Counted from the first letter of the stretch, positions 1-5,642 are shown. The stretch is DNA of 9,200 bases from an uncultured Bacilli bacterium (GCA_934162555.1 CAKPJE010000042.1:1-9200), one strand, 5' to 3'. Translations and numbers: made by a program. The notes: a model not told the origin generated them from the sequence alone.

Positions 1-193
1 ATATTTCATTTAATATTTCATCACCATCTTCGTATTTTAGCGCTAGTAAATCATAATAATTTAATATCGGTGTTTCTAATGGCATATAACCATATTTTTC
101 AAAATTTGTTTTTAGGGTATCAATTATTTTATTTCTAATTATTTGTTCTTTTGGTAAAAAATCTTCTGTCCCTTTTAAATTTTTTAATTCCAT
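1..193 (-). CDS. hisS: Histidyl-tRNA synthetase, N-terminal fragment (cut by window edge)
   Basis: The 64 N-terminal residues are visible; the rest lies left of the window. The protein starts MELKNLKGTEDFLP, followed by a segment reading EKYGYMPLETPILNYYDLLA. Both are hallmarks of bacterial HisRS: the KGTxDxLP entry to class II motif 1, and the LETP strand. HisRS charges tRNA-His with histidine in the cytoplasm. The ATG at 191-193 is preceded by a strong GAAGGAGG ribosome site (about 198-206) that overlaps the TGA stop of the upstream 124-aa gene. The 11-nt gap and the absence of a visible separate promoter suggest co-transcription with that gene. The identity is clear from the N-terminal block; completeness cannot be judged. 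Confidence 0.9.
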   Translation of the reverse strand, partial: MELKNLKGTEDFLPKEQIIRNKIIDTLKTNFEKYGYMPLETPILNYYDLLALKYEDGDEILNEI

Positions 194-204
194 ATTGTCC
201 TCCT

Positions 205-579
205 TCAATTTAATTTTTTTATTTTTTGGGTTCTTGCCCAATGGTCTTTTATTACATTTTGCTCTAATAATTTTATTATTAATTTATCGTTTTTATTATT
301 CATATCTAGGTTTTGTTTAATTAGTTCAGTTATACATAACATTCTTCCTAATTGGATGATTTTATTTTGGTATATTTCCTCATAGTTTTGATTACTTTTA
401 TATTCTGGATAAAAGTATGAATATACTAAATTATAGGATGTTATTATTTTATAGATGTTTTCTATGTTTTGGTTTTCTAATTCTTCTTCTAGTAGTTCTA
501 AATAGCTATTATATAAATCTTCATAGTCTATGATTAGTTCTTCATCTAGGCCAAATAAAGCTAGGGCTTCTTCAAGCAT
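205..579 (-). CDS. Uncharacterised 124-aa acidic helical protein upstream of hisS
   Basis: I do not recognise this protein. It starts MLEEALALFGLDEEL, is rich in Glu, Leu, Ile, Asn and Tyr, looks mainly helical, and ends in a basic tail (KIKKLN). No signal peptide or membrane segment is visible, so it is probably cytosolic. The frame is open further upstream to an ATG at 663, but I chose the ATG at 577-579. It has a good ribosome site (AAAGGTGA, 584-591), and a near-consensus promoter (-10 at 602-607, -35 at 624-629) lies between the two candidate starts. The longer form would begin inside the mutM terminator and overlap mutM. The gene ends with TGA 11 nt before hisS, so the two probably share a transcript. 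Function is unknown; a link to hisS rests on position only. Confidence 0.72.
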   Translation of the reverse strand: MLEEALALFGLDEELIIDYEDLYNSYLELLEEELENQNIENIYKIITSYNLVYSYFYPEYKSNQNYEEIYQNKIIQLGRMLCITELIKQNLDMNNKNDKLIIKLLEQNVIKDHWARTQKIKKLN

Positions 580-583
580 AATA

Positions 584-591
584 TCACCTTT
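584..591 (-). promoter_or_regulatory. Ribosome binding site deciding the start of the 124-aa gene
   Basis: On the minus strand AAAGGTGA lies four bases before the ATG at 577-579. It supports the internal start rather than the ATG at 661-663, which lies within the mutM terminator region. Confidence 0.7.
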
Positions 592-601
592 ACCTATATT
601 T

Positions 602-629
602 ATTATATCATATTTTGTGGATAGTTCAA
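602..629 (-). promoter_or_regulatory. Sigma-A-type promoter for the 124-aa gene and probably hisS
   Basis: Minus strand: -35 TTGAAC (624-629), 16-bp spacer, -10 TATAAT (602-607). The expected transcription start is near 595, giving a leader of about 16 nt that carries the ribosome site. It lies immediately downstream of the mutM terminator, as expected for a new transcription unit. Confidence 0.7.
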
Positions 630-658
630 AAAAAAAGTAGATTTTTGGTTCTACTTTT
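628..658 (-). terminator. Intrinsic terminator of the murI-mutM unit, starting within the mutM stop region
   Basis: Minus strand: stem AAAAGTAGA / TCTACTTTT (650-658 with 633-641), perfect 9 bp, loop of 8 nt, followed by an uninterrupted T run (628-636). The 5' arm includes the last codons of mutM and its TAG stop (651-653). Confidence 0.82.
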
Positions 659-1460
659 GACATTTTGGACAGTAATATGTTGTTCTTCCACCTATTTTTT
701 CGATTTTTAATGGTGAATTACATGTTTTACATTCTTTTTGACTATGGACTAATAGATCTTGTTGAAATCTACCGTGTACGCCTTCACTTGATGTATAGGT
801 TCTAATGGTTGTTCCACCTTTTTTAATTGCGGCTTCTAATACATGTCTTGTATTTATTATTATGTTTTTTAATTCTTCGTTTGTTAATTCATTTGGTTTT
901 TTATAGGGGTTTATTTTTGATAAGAATAGTATTTCATCGGCATAGATGTTTCCTATTCCAACGATTATGCTTTGGTCTAATAGAACTTCTTTTATGGGTT
1001 TTTTGATTTTTTTATATTTTTCTTTTAGGTAGTCTTCATTTAAATTACTATTCCATGGTTCAAGTCCTAGTTCATTTAGTGGTTTTTTATTATATATTTC
1101 ATCTTTTTTGTATAGATACATTCTTCCAAATTTTCGGGTGTCTTGATATCTTAGGTTAAAGTTTTCAAAATAAAATATTATGTGTTCATGTTTATTTATT
1201 TCTTCATTAGATTTAATATTATATTTTCCTTCCATTCTTAAATGACTTAATAGGTAGTAATCATTTAATTCAAATAAAAGCCATTTCCCTCTTCTTTTGA
1301 TGTCAATGATTGTTTGGTTAATTATTTGTTTTTTAAATTCTTGGACACTTGGGTATTCAATTATTTGCGGATATAATACTTTAATTCCAATAATTTTTTG
1401 GTTTAATATTTTTCTTTTTAGTGTTTCTTTTACTGTTTCAACTTCTGGTAATTCTGGCAT
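651..1460 (-). CDS. mutM: Formamidopyrimidine-DNA glycosylase (Fpg/MutM)
   Basis: A base-excision repair enzyme that removes oxidised purines such as 8-oxoguanine and nicks the abasic site (beta,delta-lyase activity). It has 269 aa, the usual length for the family. The N terminus MPELPEVETV supplies the catalytic Pro2 (Pro1 after Met removal) and Glu3. The RRGKWLLF segment carries Lys59, equivalent to the family beta-hairpin lysine. HLRMEGKY lies at about 72-79, and the helix-two-turn-helix motif reads LDQSIIVGIGNIYADE. The C terminus has a complete four-Cys zinc finger (Cys244, 247, 264, 267) with the conserved Arg259 in GGRTTYYC. The start overlaps the end of murI by 23 nt and uses a ribosome site (GGAGAAG, about 1467-1473) inside murI, indicating coupled translation. 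All key residues are present, so it should be active. Confidence 0.97.
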   Translation of the reverse strand: MPELPEVETVKETLKRKILNQKIIGIKVLYPQIIEYPSVQEFKKQIINQTIIDIKRRGKWLLFELNDYYLLSHLRMEGKYNIKSNEEINKHEHIIFYFENFNLRYQDTRKFGRMYLYKKDEIYNKKPLNELGLEPWNSNLNEDYLKEKYKKIKKPIKEVLLDQSIIVGIGNIYADEILFLSKINPYKKPNELTNEELKNIIINTRHVLEAAIKKGGTTIRTYTSSEGVHGRFQQDLLVHSQKECKTCNSPLKIEKIGGRTTYYCPKCQK

Positions 1461-2121
1461 ATTTTACTTCTCCATCTATTATTTTTTTGACATTTTCTTT
1501 TAGTTTTTGGTTTACATTTGTAAAATAAATGTCAATTTTTGCATTTCCTTTATTTTCTTTTAGTTCTATTATTTTCCCCATGTTTATTGTTTCGTTTTTT
1601 AGATATTTTTTTATTAAGGGAAAATGGGTACATGCGAGTACTATTATATCATCATTTGGTACTTTTTCTAGTATTTTTTGTTTATTTATTTCATTATTTT
1701 CTATCATTGGTACAAATTCCGGACATGCTACTTCTGTACAGCTGTATTTTAAATTTTTTTTGAATATGTGTGAGTTTATGGTTGCTGCGGTCGCAAATAT
1801 TGTTGCTCTTTTTTTTATTTGTTCATTTATGTATTTTATTGTTGGTGAGATTATGTCTATTATTTTTGTACTTGTTTTTATGTATGGTAAGATGTTTGAT
1901 GATAGTGTCCCACATGCTATTATTATTAGGTCAACATTTTTATTTTCTAAGAAATTTATTAGATTTTGACCTAATTGGATTAATTCTTGTTTATTTTTGT
2001 TTCCATATGGGACATTTTTATTATCGCCAATATAGATATAGTCATTGTTTGGATATTTAGTTTTTAATTCTTTTAATACGGTTAATCCGCCTAATCCTGA
2101 ATCACATAGTCCTACTCTCAT
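1438..2121 (-). CDS. murI: Glutamate racemase (Asp/Glu racemase family), short variant
   Basis: It interconverts L- and D-glutamate, supplying D-Glu for peptidoglycan precursors in the cytoplasm. It has 227 aa, shorter than the roughly 265-270 aa typical of MurI/RacE. Family motifs in order: CDSGLGGLTVL (6-16, with the substrate-binding Asp7-Ser8), VPYG (37-40), the first catalytic cysteine in ACGTLSSN (Cys70), CPEFVPMIE (133-141), and the second catalytic cysteine in LACTHFPL (Cys164, followed by Thr-His). The usual CNT triad around the first cysteine reads CGT here, so the substrate-contacting Asn is Gly. The ATG at 2119-2121 has an ideal AGGAGG site. A 34-nt gap with a weak hairpin separates it from the Ig-like membrane protein upstream, and it overlaps mutM downstream. 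Glutamate racemase is the best call; a related amino-acid racemase is possible. Confidence 0.88.
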   Translation of the reverse strand: MRVGLCDSGLGGLTVLKELKTKYPNNDYIYIGDNKNVPYGNKNKQELIQLGQNLINFLENKNVDLIIIACGTLSSNILPYIKTSTKIIDIISPTIKYINEQIKKRATIFATAATINSHIFKKNLKYSCTEVACPEFVPMIENNEINKQKILEKVPNDDIIVLACTHFPLIKKYLKNETINMGKIIELKENKGNAKIDIYFTNVNQKLKENVKKIIDGEVKYARITRS

Positions 2122-2132
2122 TGTTCCTCCTA

Positions 2133-2157
2133 TTTTAAAAGCAGGTTATTCCTGCTT
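2133..2157 (-). terminator. Weak intrinsic terminator or attenuating hairpin after the Ig-like membrane protein gene
   Basis: Minus strand: perfect 7-bp stem AAGCAGG / CCTGCTT (2151-2157 with 2139-2145), loop AATAA. The 5' arm contains part of the TAA stop codon (2156-2158). The T run is only four bases long before it turns to A, and the murI ribosome site follows at once, so partial read-through into murI is likely. Confidence 0.5.
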
Positions 2158-2791
2158 AAACGACTTTTACAACCCTTACTAATTCTTTAGTTATATTTGG
2201 GTGTTCTATTTTATATACTATGCGGTATGTCCCAGGAATATTAATGTCAACGTTTCCTGTTACTGTTATATAATTTTCTGGTTCATTTTCACCTGGTAAG
2301 ATGATTACATAGCCGTCTTCATAATATTTGTTGCCTTGTTTTATTGTTACTTCTTTTTCTCCTAGTAGAGCAAATATTATTTCCGATTTATCTATTACGG
2401 TTATTGTTCTTGTTTTCATTAGGGTTGTACTTCCTAAATTTAGTTTATATGTTATTTCATATATTCCTGTTTCGTTTGTGTTTACACTTCCTACTGTTGT
2501 TACTCTGCTTGATATATCGGTTCCGTATTCATTTTTGGCTTCAAATCCTGGTTCAACGTATTCCTGTCCTAGGTATAATACCATTGATGTTGTGCCATTT
2601 AAACTAAATACAAAATTTCCTTTTGGTTTTTTTGTTAGTTTACTTTGGATATAATTATTACCCATTATTACTAATAAGACACCTACTATGACTAATACAA
2701 TTGTTGATAATGCTTTTCCTAATGGTTTCTTTTCTCCTGTTGCTGTATTCCTTAATCCTATATTTTCTAAAAATAAATCAAATTTTTTCAT
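2156..2791 (-). CDS. Membrane-anchored protein with two extracellular Ig-like (DUF5011-type) domains
   Basis: 211 aa. A short basic cytoplasmic segment (1-27, ending KKPLGK) is followed by a single hydrophobic helix (about 28-44, STIVLVIVGVLLVIMG) with no signal-peptidase or lipobox site. The protein is therefore probably a type II anchored protein with its bulk outside. Two tandem beta-sandwich repeats follow. The first (about 60-128) carries LGQEYVEPGFEA and a GSVNTNETGIYEITYKL block. The second (about 130-211) carries QGNKYYEDGYVI and GNVDINIPGTYRIVYKI. These are the signature spacing of DUF5011/bacterial surface Ig-like domains. No enzymatic motif is seen; adhesion or an envelope-structural role is inference. 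The ATG at 2789-2791 is chosen because GAGG lies five bases upstream; the in-frame GTG at 2795-2797 is part of that ribosome site. It has its own promoter with a palindromic operator candidate. Confidence 0.85.
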   Translation of the reverse strand: MKKFDLFLENIGLRNTATGEKKPLGKALSTIVLVIVGVLLVIMGNNYIQSKLTKKPKGNFVFSLNGTTSMVLYLGQEYVEPGFEAKNEYGTDISSRVTTVGSVNTNETGIYEITYKLNLGSTTLMKTRTITVIDKSEIIFALLGEKEVTIKQGNKYYEDGYVIILPGENEPENYITVTGNVDINIPGTYRIVYKIEHPNITKELVRVVKVV

Positions 2792-2815
2792 AAACACCTC
2801 ATTTATTGTAATATA

Positions 2816-2844
2816 ATTATATCATTTTAAAACTAACTAGTAAA
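2816..2844 (-). promoter_or_regulatory. Promoter of the Ig-like membrane protein gene
   Basis: Minus strand: -10 TATAAT (2816-2821), 17-bp spacer, -35 TTTACT (2839-2844). The -35 box lies at the centre of the perfect inverted repeat at 2831-2854, so a protein bound there would block polymerase. The leader is about 20 nt. Confidence 0.62.
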
Positions 2845-2854
2845 CTAGTTAGTT
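2831..2854. promoter_or_regulatory. Perfect 11-bp inverted repeat, putative repressor operator
   Basis: AACTAACTAGT, two bases, then ACTAGTTAGTT: an exact 24-bp palindrome with a 2-bp centre. It has no flanking T run on either strand, so it is not a terminator. Size and symmetry fit a dimeric helix-turn-helix regulator, for example of the TetR family (inference). No regulator gene is in the window. Confidence 0.6.
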
Positions 2855-2880
2855 AAATATTATAAACTTTTTGGTTTGAT

Positions 2881-2912
2881 AAAATTATCTTGTAATATCA
2901 TTTGATAATTTT
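2881..2912. repeat. Inverted repeat with 14-nt loop between serS and the Ig-like protein gene
   Basis: AAAATTATC (2881-2889) and GATAATTTT (2904-2912) are exact reverse complements. On both strands the arms end in T-rich sequence, so it could act as a weak bidirectional terminator. The A+T-only composition also makes chance plausible. Otherwise I see nothing coding in 2855-2963. Confidence 0.3.
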
Positions 2913-2963
2913 TGTTATCTGCTCGTTATTAATTTCTTTTTACACGTAAACTATAAGTGCCTT

Positions 2964-2984
2964 AAATCTCAAAAACTTGAGTTT
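2964..2984 (-). terminator. serS: Hairpin at the end of serS, possible terminator
   Basis: Minus strand: CTCAA-GTTT-TTGAG core extended by AAA/TTT with one bulged A. It overlaps the serS TAA stop (2983-2985). Outer GCCT/AGGC arms could extend it with a larger bulge. Only three Ts follow, so termination efficiency is doubtful. Confidence 0.42.
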
Positions 2985-4269
2985 ATTTTTTAGGCATTAT
3001 TTTTTCTTTTCCACCCATATATGGTCTTAATACTTCAGGAATGCTTATACTTCCATCTTTATTGTAATTGTTTTCAAGGAATGCAATTAAAGCTCTAGTA
3101 GATGCTAAAACAGTATTATTTAAAGTATGAACTAGATAATTACCATTTTCTCCTTTGGCTCTTATACCTAATCTTCTTGCTTGGGCATCACCTAAATTAG
3201 AACAACTACAAACTTCAAAGTATTTTTGTTGTCTAGGACTCCATGCTTCAATATCACATGATTTAACTTTTAAATCAGCTAAATCACCACTACAACACTC
3301 TAATGTTCTAACAGGAATATTTAAACTTCTAAATAATTCAACACTATAAGACCACATCTTATTATACCAATCCATTGATTCTTCTGGTTTACATAAAACA
3401 ATCATTTCTTGTTTTTCAAATTGATGTACTCTATATATACCTCTTTCTTCTATTCCATGAGCTCCAACTTCTTTTCTAAAGCAAGGAGAATAAGAAGTCA
3501 TTGTAATTGGTAATTCTGTTTCTTTTATTAGTTCACCCTTAAATTTACCAATCATAGAGTGTTCACTTGTACCAATTAAGTATAAATCTTCTCCCTCTAT
3601 TTTATACATCATTGCATCCATTTCAGCAAAACTCATAACACCATTAACAACATCACTTCTTATCATAAATGGAGGAATACAATATGTAAATCCTTTATCT
3701 ATCATGAAATCTCTAGCATATGATAACATAGCACTTGAAAGTCTAGCAGCATCACCCATTAAATAATAAAATCCATTACCACTAGTTCTTCCTGCTGCTT
3801 CTTTATCAAGTCCATTAAATGACTCTAATATATCTGCATGATATGGTATTTCATAATTTGGTACTACTGGTTCTCCAAATTTTTCTATTTCAACATTTTC
3901 ACTATCATCTTTACCAATTGGTACGGAATCATCGATAATATTTGGTATTACCATCATTCTTTTTTTTAATTCAGCATTTAAATTTTCTTCTTCAGTTTCT
4001 ATATTTTCTAATTCTTCATTTATTTTTTTTACTTTTTCTTTATTTAAATTTGCTTCTTCAGTCTTTTTTTCTCTAAATAATAGTCCTATTTCATCACTTA
4101 TTTTATTTCTATTACTTCTTAATTCATCACCTTTTAATTTTAATTCTCTTATTTTTTTGTCAATTTCAACTACTTCATCTACTAATACTAGTTTTTGATC
4201 TTGAAATTTTTTTCTTATATTTTCCTTTACTTTTTCTGGATTTTCTCTTACAAATTTTATATCTAACAT
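2983..4269 (-). CDS. serS: Seryl-tRNA synthetase
   Basis: It charges tRNA-Ser with serine via seryl-adenylate; a class II homodimer in the cytoplasm. 428 aa, normal length. The N terminus MLDIKFVRENPEKV is typical, followed by the antiparallel coiled-coil tRNA-binding arm (about 28-105, rich in Lys/Glu heptads). The catalytic domain has TSE (234-236), motif 2 FRKE (264-267) with the VHQFEKQE strand (281-288), and motif 3 around HTLNNTVLASTRALIAFLEN (381-400). The SCSN block is at 355-358. ARRLGIR and the ASTR motif 3 resemble the archaeal/eukaryal-like SerRS version more than the usual bacterial GSGLAVGR version. The ATG at 4267-4269 is preferred over one six codons upstream (4285-4287). It gives the canonical N terminus and has an AAAGGA site inside the last codons of the HD gene, which ends 1 nt before. 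It is the second gene of a T-box-controlled operon. Confidence 0.96.
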   Translation of the reverse strand: MLDIKFVRENPEKVKENIRKKFQDQKLVLVDEVVEIDKKIRELKLKGDELRSNRNKISDEIGLLFREKKTEEANLNKEKVKKINEELENIETEEENLNAELKKRMMVIPNIIDDSVPIGKDDSENVEIEKFGEPVVPNYEIPYHADILESFNGLDKEAAGRTSGNGFYYLMGDAARLSSAMLSYARDFMIDKGFTYCIPPFMIRSDVVNGVMSFAEMDAMMYKIEGEDLYLIGTSEHSMIGKFKGELIKETELPITMTSYSPCFRKEVGAHGIEERGIYRVHQFEKQEMIVLCKPEESMDWYNKMWSYSVELFRSLNIPVRTLECCSGDLADLKVKSCDIEAWSPRQQKYFEVCSCSNLGDAQARRLGIRAKGENGNYLVHTLNNTVLASTRALIAFLENNYNKDGSISIPEVLRPYMGGKEKIMPKK

Positions 4270-4270
4270 T

Positions 4271-4774
4271 TTATTTTTTCCTTTCATTTAATTTGTTTTG
4301 TATTTTAATATAATTTGGTCTATATCTTTTTTCTATTCTTGAAAAATCTTTTATGGTTGGATTTTCTAGTCTGGATATGTCCATATTATGTTTTAGATCA
4401 GCTAGTTTTACTTCTAGGGCATCTTCATTATCCGAGTTTATAATTCTTTCTATATAATCATTATAATCTTCTTTTGGTTTATTTTTTCTACTTAATATTT
4501 CTACTACTTCAGTTATTTCTTTTGGGAAACCTATTTGTTCTAGTTCCTCTTTAGAAATTTTTGCATCTTCTATTGTATCATGTAATAGTGCGATTATTTT
4601 TTGATTTTTAGTGTTTACATTGTTCATTATGTATAGTAAATGTTCAATGTATGGTTTTCTTCCTTTGTCTAATTTTCCTGCAAATAAAATATTTACCATT
4701 TGCATTGCTTTTTGTTCTAAATTTTCTTCATTTTTTATTGTTTCATATTGGTCATTTAATATTTTTTCTAACAT
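4271..4774 (-). CDS. HD-domain phosphohydrolase of the SpoT/MESH1-like alarmone hydrolase type
   Basis: 167 aa, a stand-alone HD domain. The metal-binding and catalytic set of RelA/SpoT hydrolase domains is visible: His45 (KPYIEH), His65-Asp66 and Glu69-Asp70 (LLHDTIED), Asp126 and Asn130 (KLADLKHNMD). The synthetase domain and the TGS/ACT regulatory region of long RSH proteins are absent, so it matches small alarmone hydrolases. These remove the 3'-pyrophosphate of (p)ppGpp, or in some members act on other nucleotides. Substrate is inferred from the motifs only. The ATG at 4772-4774 has an excellent AAGGAGG site (4779-4785). It is the first gene after a serine T-box leader and sits 1 nt before serS, so it is translated from the same starvation-induced mRNA. 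Alternative: a nucleotide pyrophosphohydrolase unrelated to alarmones. Confidence 0.83.
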   Translation of the reverse strand: MLEKILNDQYETIKNEENLEQKAMQMVNILFAGKLDKGRKPYIEHLLYIMNNVNTKNQKIIALLHDTIEDAKISKEELEQIGFPKEITEVVEILSRKNKPKEDYNDYIERIINSDNEDALEVKLADLKHNMDISRLENPTIKDFSRIEKRYRPNYIKIQNKLNERKK

Positions 4775-4794
4775 TTTGCCTCCTTAAAAAACAT

Positions 4795-4841
4795 AAAAAA
4801 GAATAGTACAAGGAGTCTATAAGACGGTACCATCCTTTTTT
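4795..4841 (-). terminator. T-box terminator / antiterminator switch
   Basis: Two exclusive folds can be drawn on the minus strand. Terminator: GGATGGTAC (4827-4835) pairs with GTACTATTC (4801-4809), 9 bp with two G-U pairs, extended by A/T pairs and followed by TTTTTT (4795-4800). Antiterminator: AAGGA / TCCTT (4833-4837 with 4810-4814) and GTC / GAC (4823-4825 with 4815-4817), separated by the 7-nt TGGTACC bulge (4826-4832) that would bind the tRNA NCCA end. Confidence 0.9.
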
Positions 4842-4977
4842 TTTACTTAATTTTATAACGGTTTTAACCGGGGTATTTCCACATCCAAGTTAGATTCATA
4901 CTGTATTATTATCATTTTTCCATCTTCAATGACTTTCTATAAATAAGGGACAGTACTACTATTTCTCTTCATTTGTT
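4795..4977 (-). ncRNA. T-box riboswitch leader, serine-specific (UCU specifier)
   Basis: The leader of the HD-serS operon; it senses uncharged tRNA and lets transcription continue when serine charging falls. Visible parts in order on the minus strand: AGTAG loop-E strand (4956-4960), stem TACTGT / ACAGTA (4950-4955 with 4899-4904), and a distal hairpin TCATT/AATGA whose loop holds a GATG (GNUG-type) box (4921-4924). These are followed by the specifier loop GAA-TCT (GAA 4895-4897; TCT 4892-4894), a small CGGTT/AACCG hairpin, then the T-box core AAGGATGGTACCGTC (4823-4837). The triplet UCU codes for serine, agreeing with serS downstream. The bulge reads UGGU; pairing with the G discriminator usual in tRNA-Ser would be a G-U wobble. 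Confidence 0.9.
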
Positions 4978-4983
4978 TTATTT

Positions 4984-5012
4984 ATCATATCACTTTTAGT
5001 TTTATATTTCAA
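4984..5012 (-). promoter_or_regulatory. Promoter of the T-box/HD/serS operon, inside the end of the upstream gene
   Basis: Minus strand: -35 TTGAAA (5007-5012), 17-bp spacer, -10 TATGAT (4984-4989). The -35 box lies within the last codons of the 186-aa gene, whose stop is at 5002-5004. The expected start of the leader is near 4977. Confidence 0.68.
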
Positions 5013-5562
5013 GTTTATTTGCGCATTCATTGATTTTTTTTAGTTGTTTTTTTGAAAATATATTTATGTTATGGCAATCGATTTTTTCGCCTTTCATACA
5101 TAGTGTTGATAATTTATATTTTACTATTTTGTCTAATTTTATGTAATTGTCTGCTTTATTGAATTTTGCAAAGTTTTCTTCATTTTCATAGAAGTAGATA
5201 AATTTTTCTAATTCTTTTAATTCTTTATATTGTTTTAGGTAATCTTTTAATAATTTTAATGATGACAAGGCGGATAAGGTACCTAAAATGTCTTTGTCGG
5301 CTATAGCACTTATTGTTGTCATTGTTATTCCATTCATTACATTTTGCATTGTTAAGTCATTATTAAAGCGCATTGGGATATAATTATCCATTTTATTTAG
5401 CATTGTTTGTTTTAATTGGTTTAGTAGTTCTTTTTCTCTTTTTGGAGAATATTTTTCTACTTCTTTTACTTTTAATTTATCACCAAATGTATTTTCTACT
5501 GTATAGGTTGATTCTAGTTTTTCTCCGTTAATATTTTTATATGATTCTAGTATTGTTTTCAT
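5002..5562 (-). CDS. Uncharacterised 186-aa protein
   Basis: I do not recognise this protein. The N-terminal third is basic and hydrophilic (ESYKNINGEKLESTYTVEN, then KYSPKREKELLNQLKQ). Residues about 76-106 form a mildly hydrophobic stretch (NGITMTTISAIADKDILGTLSALSSL) that may be amphipathic helix rather than a true membrane span. The rest is Lys/Glu-rich helix (about 107-130) and a C-terminal part with three cysteines (155, 163, 180). No signal peptide or catalytic motif is seen. The ATG at 5560-5562 has a perfect AGGAGGA ribosome site (5568-5574). No terminator follows; the promoter of the T-box operon overlaps the gene's end, so some transcripts could run through into the leader. A conserved lineage-specific protein is the safest description. 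Confidence 0.72.
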   Translation of the reverse strand: MKTILESYKNINGEKLESTYTVENTFGDKLKVKEVEKYSPKREKELLNQLKQTMLNKMDNYIPMRFNNDLTMQNVMNGITMTTISAIADKDILGTLSALSSLKLLKDYLKQYKELKELEKFIYFYENEENFAKFNKADNYIKLDKIVKYKLSTLCMKGEKIDCHNINIFSKKQLKKINECANKLEI

Positions 5563-5580
5563 TTGAGTCCTCCTAATTTA

Positions 5581-5586
5581 ATTATA
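5581..5586 (-). promoter_or_regulatory. Candidate -10 box for the 186-aa gene
   Basis: TATAAT lies about 19 nt upstream of the ATG, placing the transcript start close to or at the ribosome site. No convincing -35 box is present (TAGTAA at 17-bp spacing), so the promoter is tentative. Confidence 0.4.
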
Positions 5587-5617
5587 CATTGTTTTTATTT
5601 TTTTTACTACATTTTTT

Positions 5618-5642
5618 AAAAGAAAAAAGAACTTTCGTTCTT
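5618..5642 (-). terminator. Intrinsic terminator with GAAA tetraloop
   Basis: Minus strand: AAGAAC-GAAA-GTTCTT (5637-5642 with 5627-5632), then TTTTCTTTT. It ends transcription coming from the 829-aa gene and the decayed stretch after it. Its 5' arm overlaps a TAA (5641-5643) that closes one of the coding-like frames in that stretch. Confidence 0.8.

Noticed and set aside
205..207. Mycoplasma-type genetic code (UGA = Trp)
   Set aside because: TGA ends the 124-aa gene and murI at sensible positions, and Trp is encoded by TGG in the conserved proteins.
580..663. Longer N terminus of the 124-aa protein starting at the ATG at 661-663
   Set aside because: It would start in the mutM terminator and upstream of a good promoter; the internal ATG has the ribosome site.
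1297..2060. Plus-strand open frames rich in Phe, Leu and Ile across murI and mutM
   Set aside because: They are antisense shadows of A-rich minus-strand genes, with no ribosome sites; the overlapping frames encode clear enzymes.
2328..2654. Plus-strand open frames across the Ig-like protein gene, and a similar one at 3155-3349 across serS
   Set aside because: Antisense shadows without ribosome sites or family features.
2792..2797. GTG start two codons upstream for the Ig-like membrane protein
   Set aside because: The GTG is part of the GAGGTG ribosome site for the ATG at 2789-2791.
2831..2854. The palindrome as an intrinsic terminator or dif-like recombination site
   Set aside because: No T tract on either side, and a fully symmetric 24-bp sequence does not fit the asymmetric dif layout; its place on the -35 box favours an operator.
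4270..4287. serS start six codons upstream
   Set aside because: It has no ribosome site and overlaps the HD gene; the downstream ATG gives the canonical SerRS N terminus and has AAAGGA before it.
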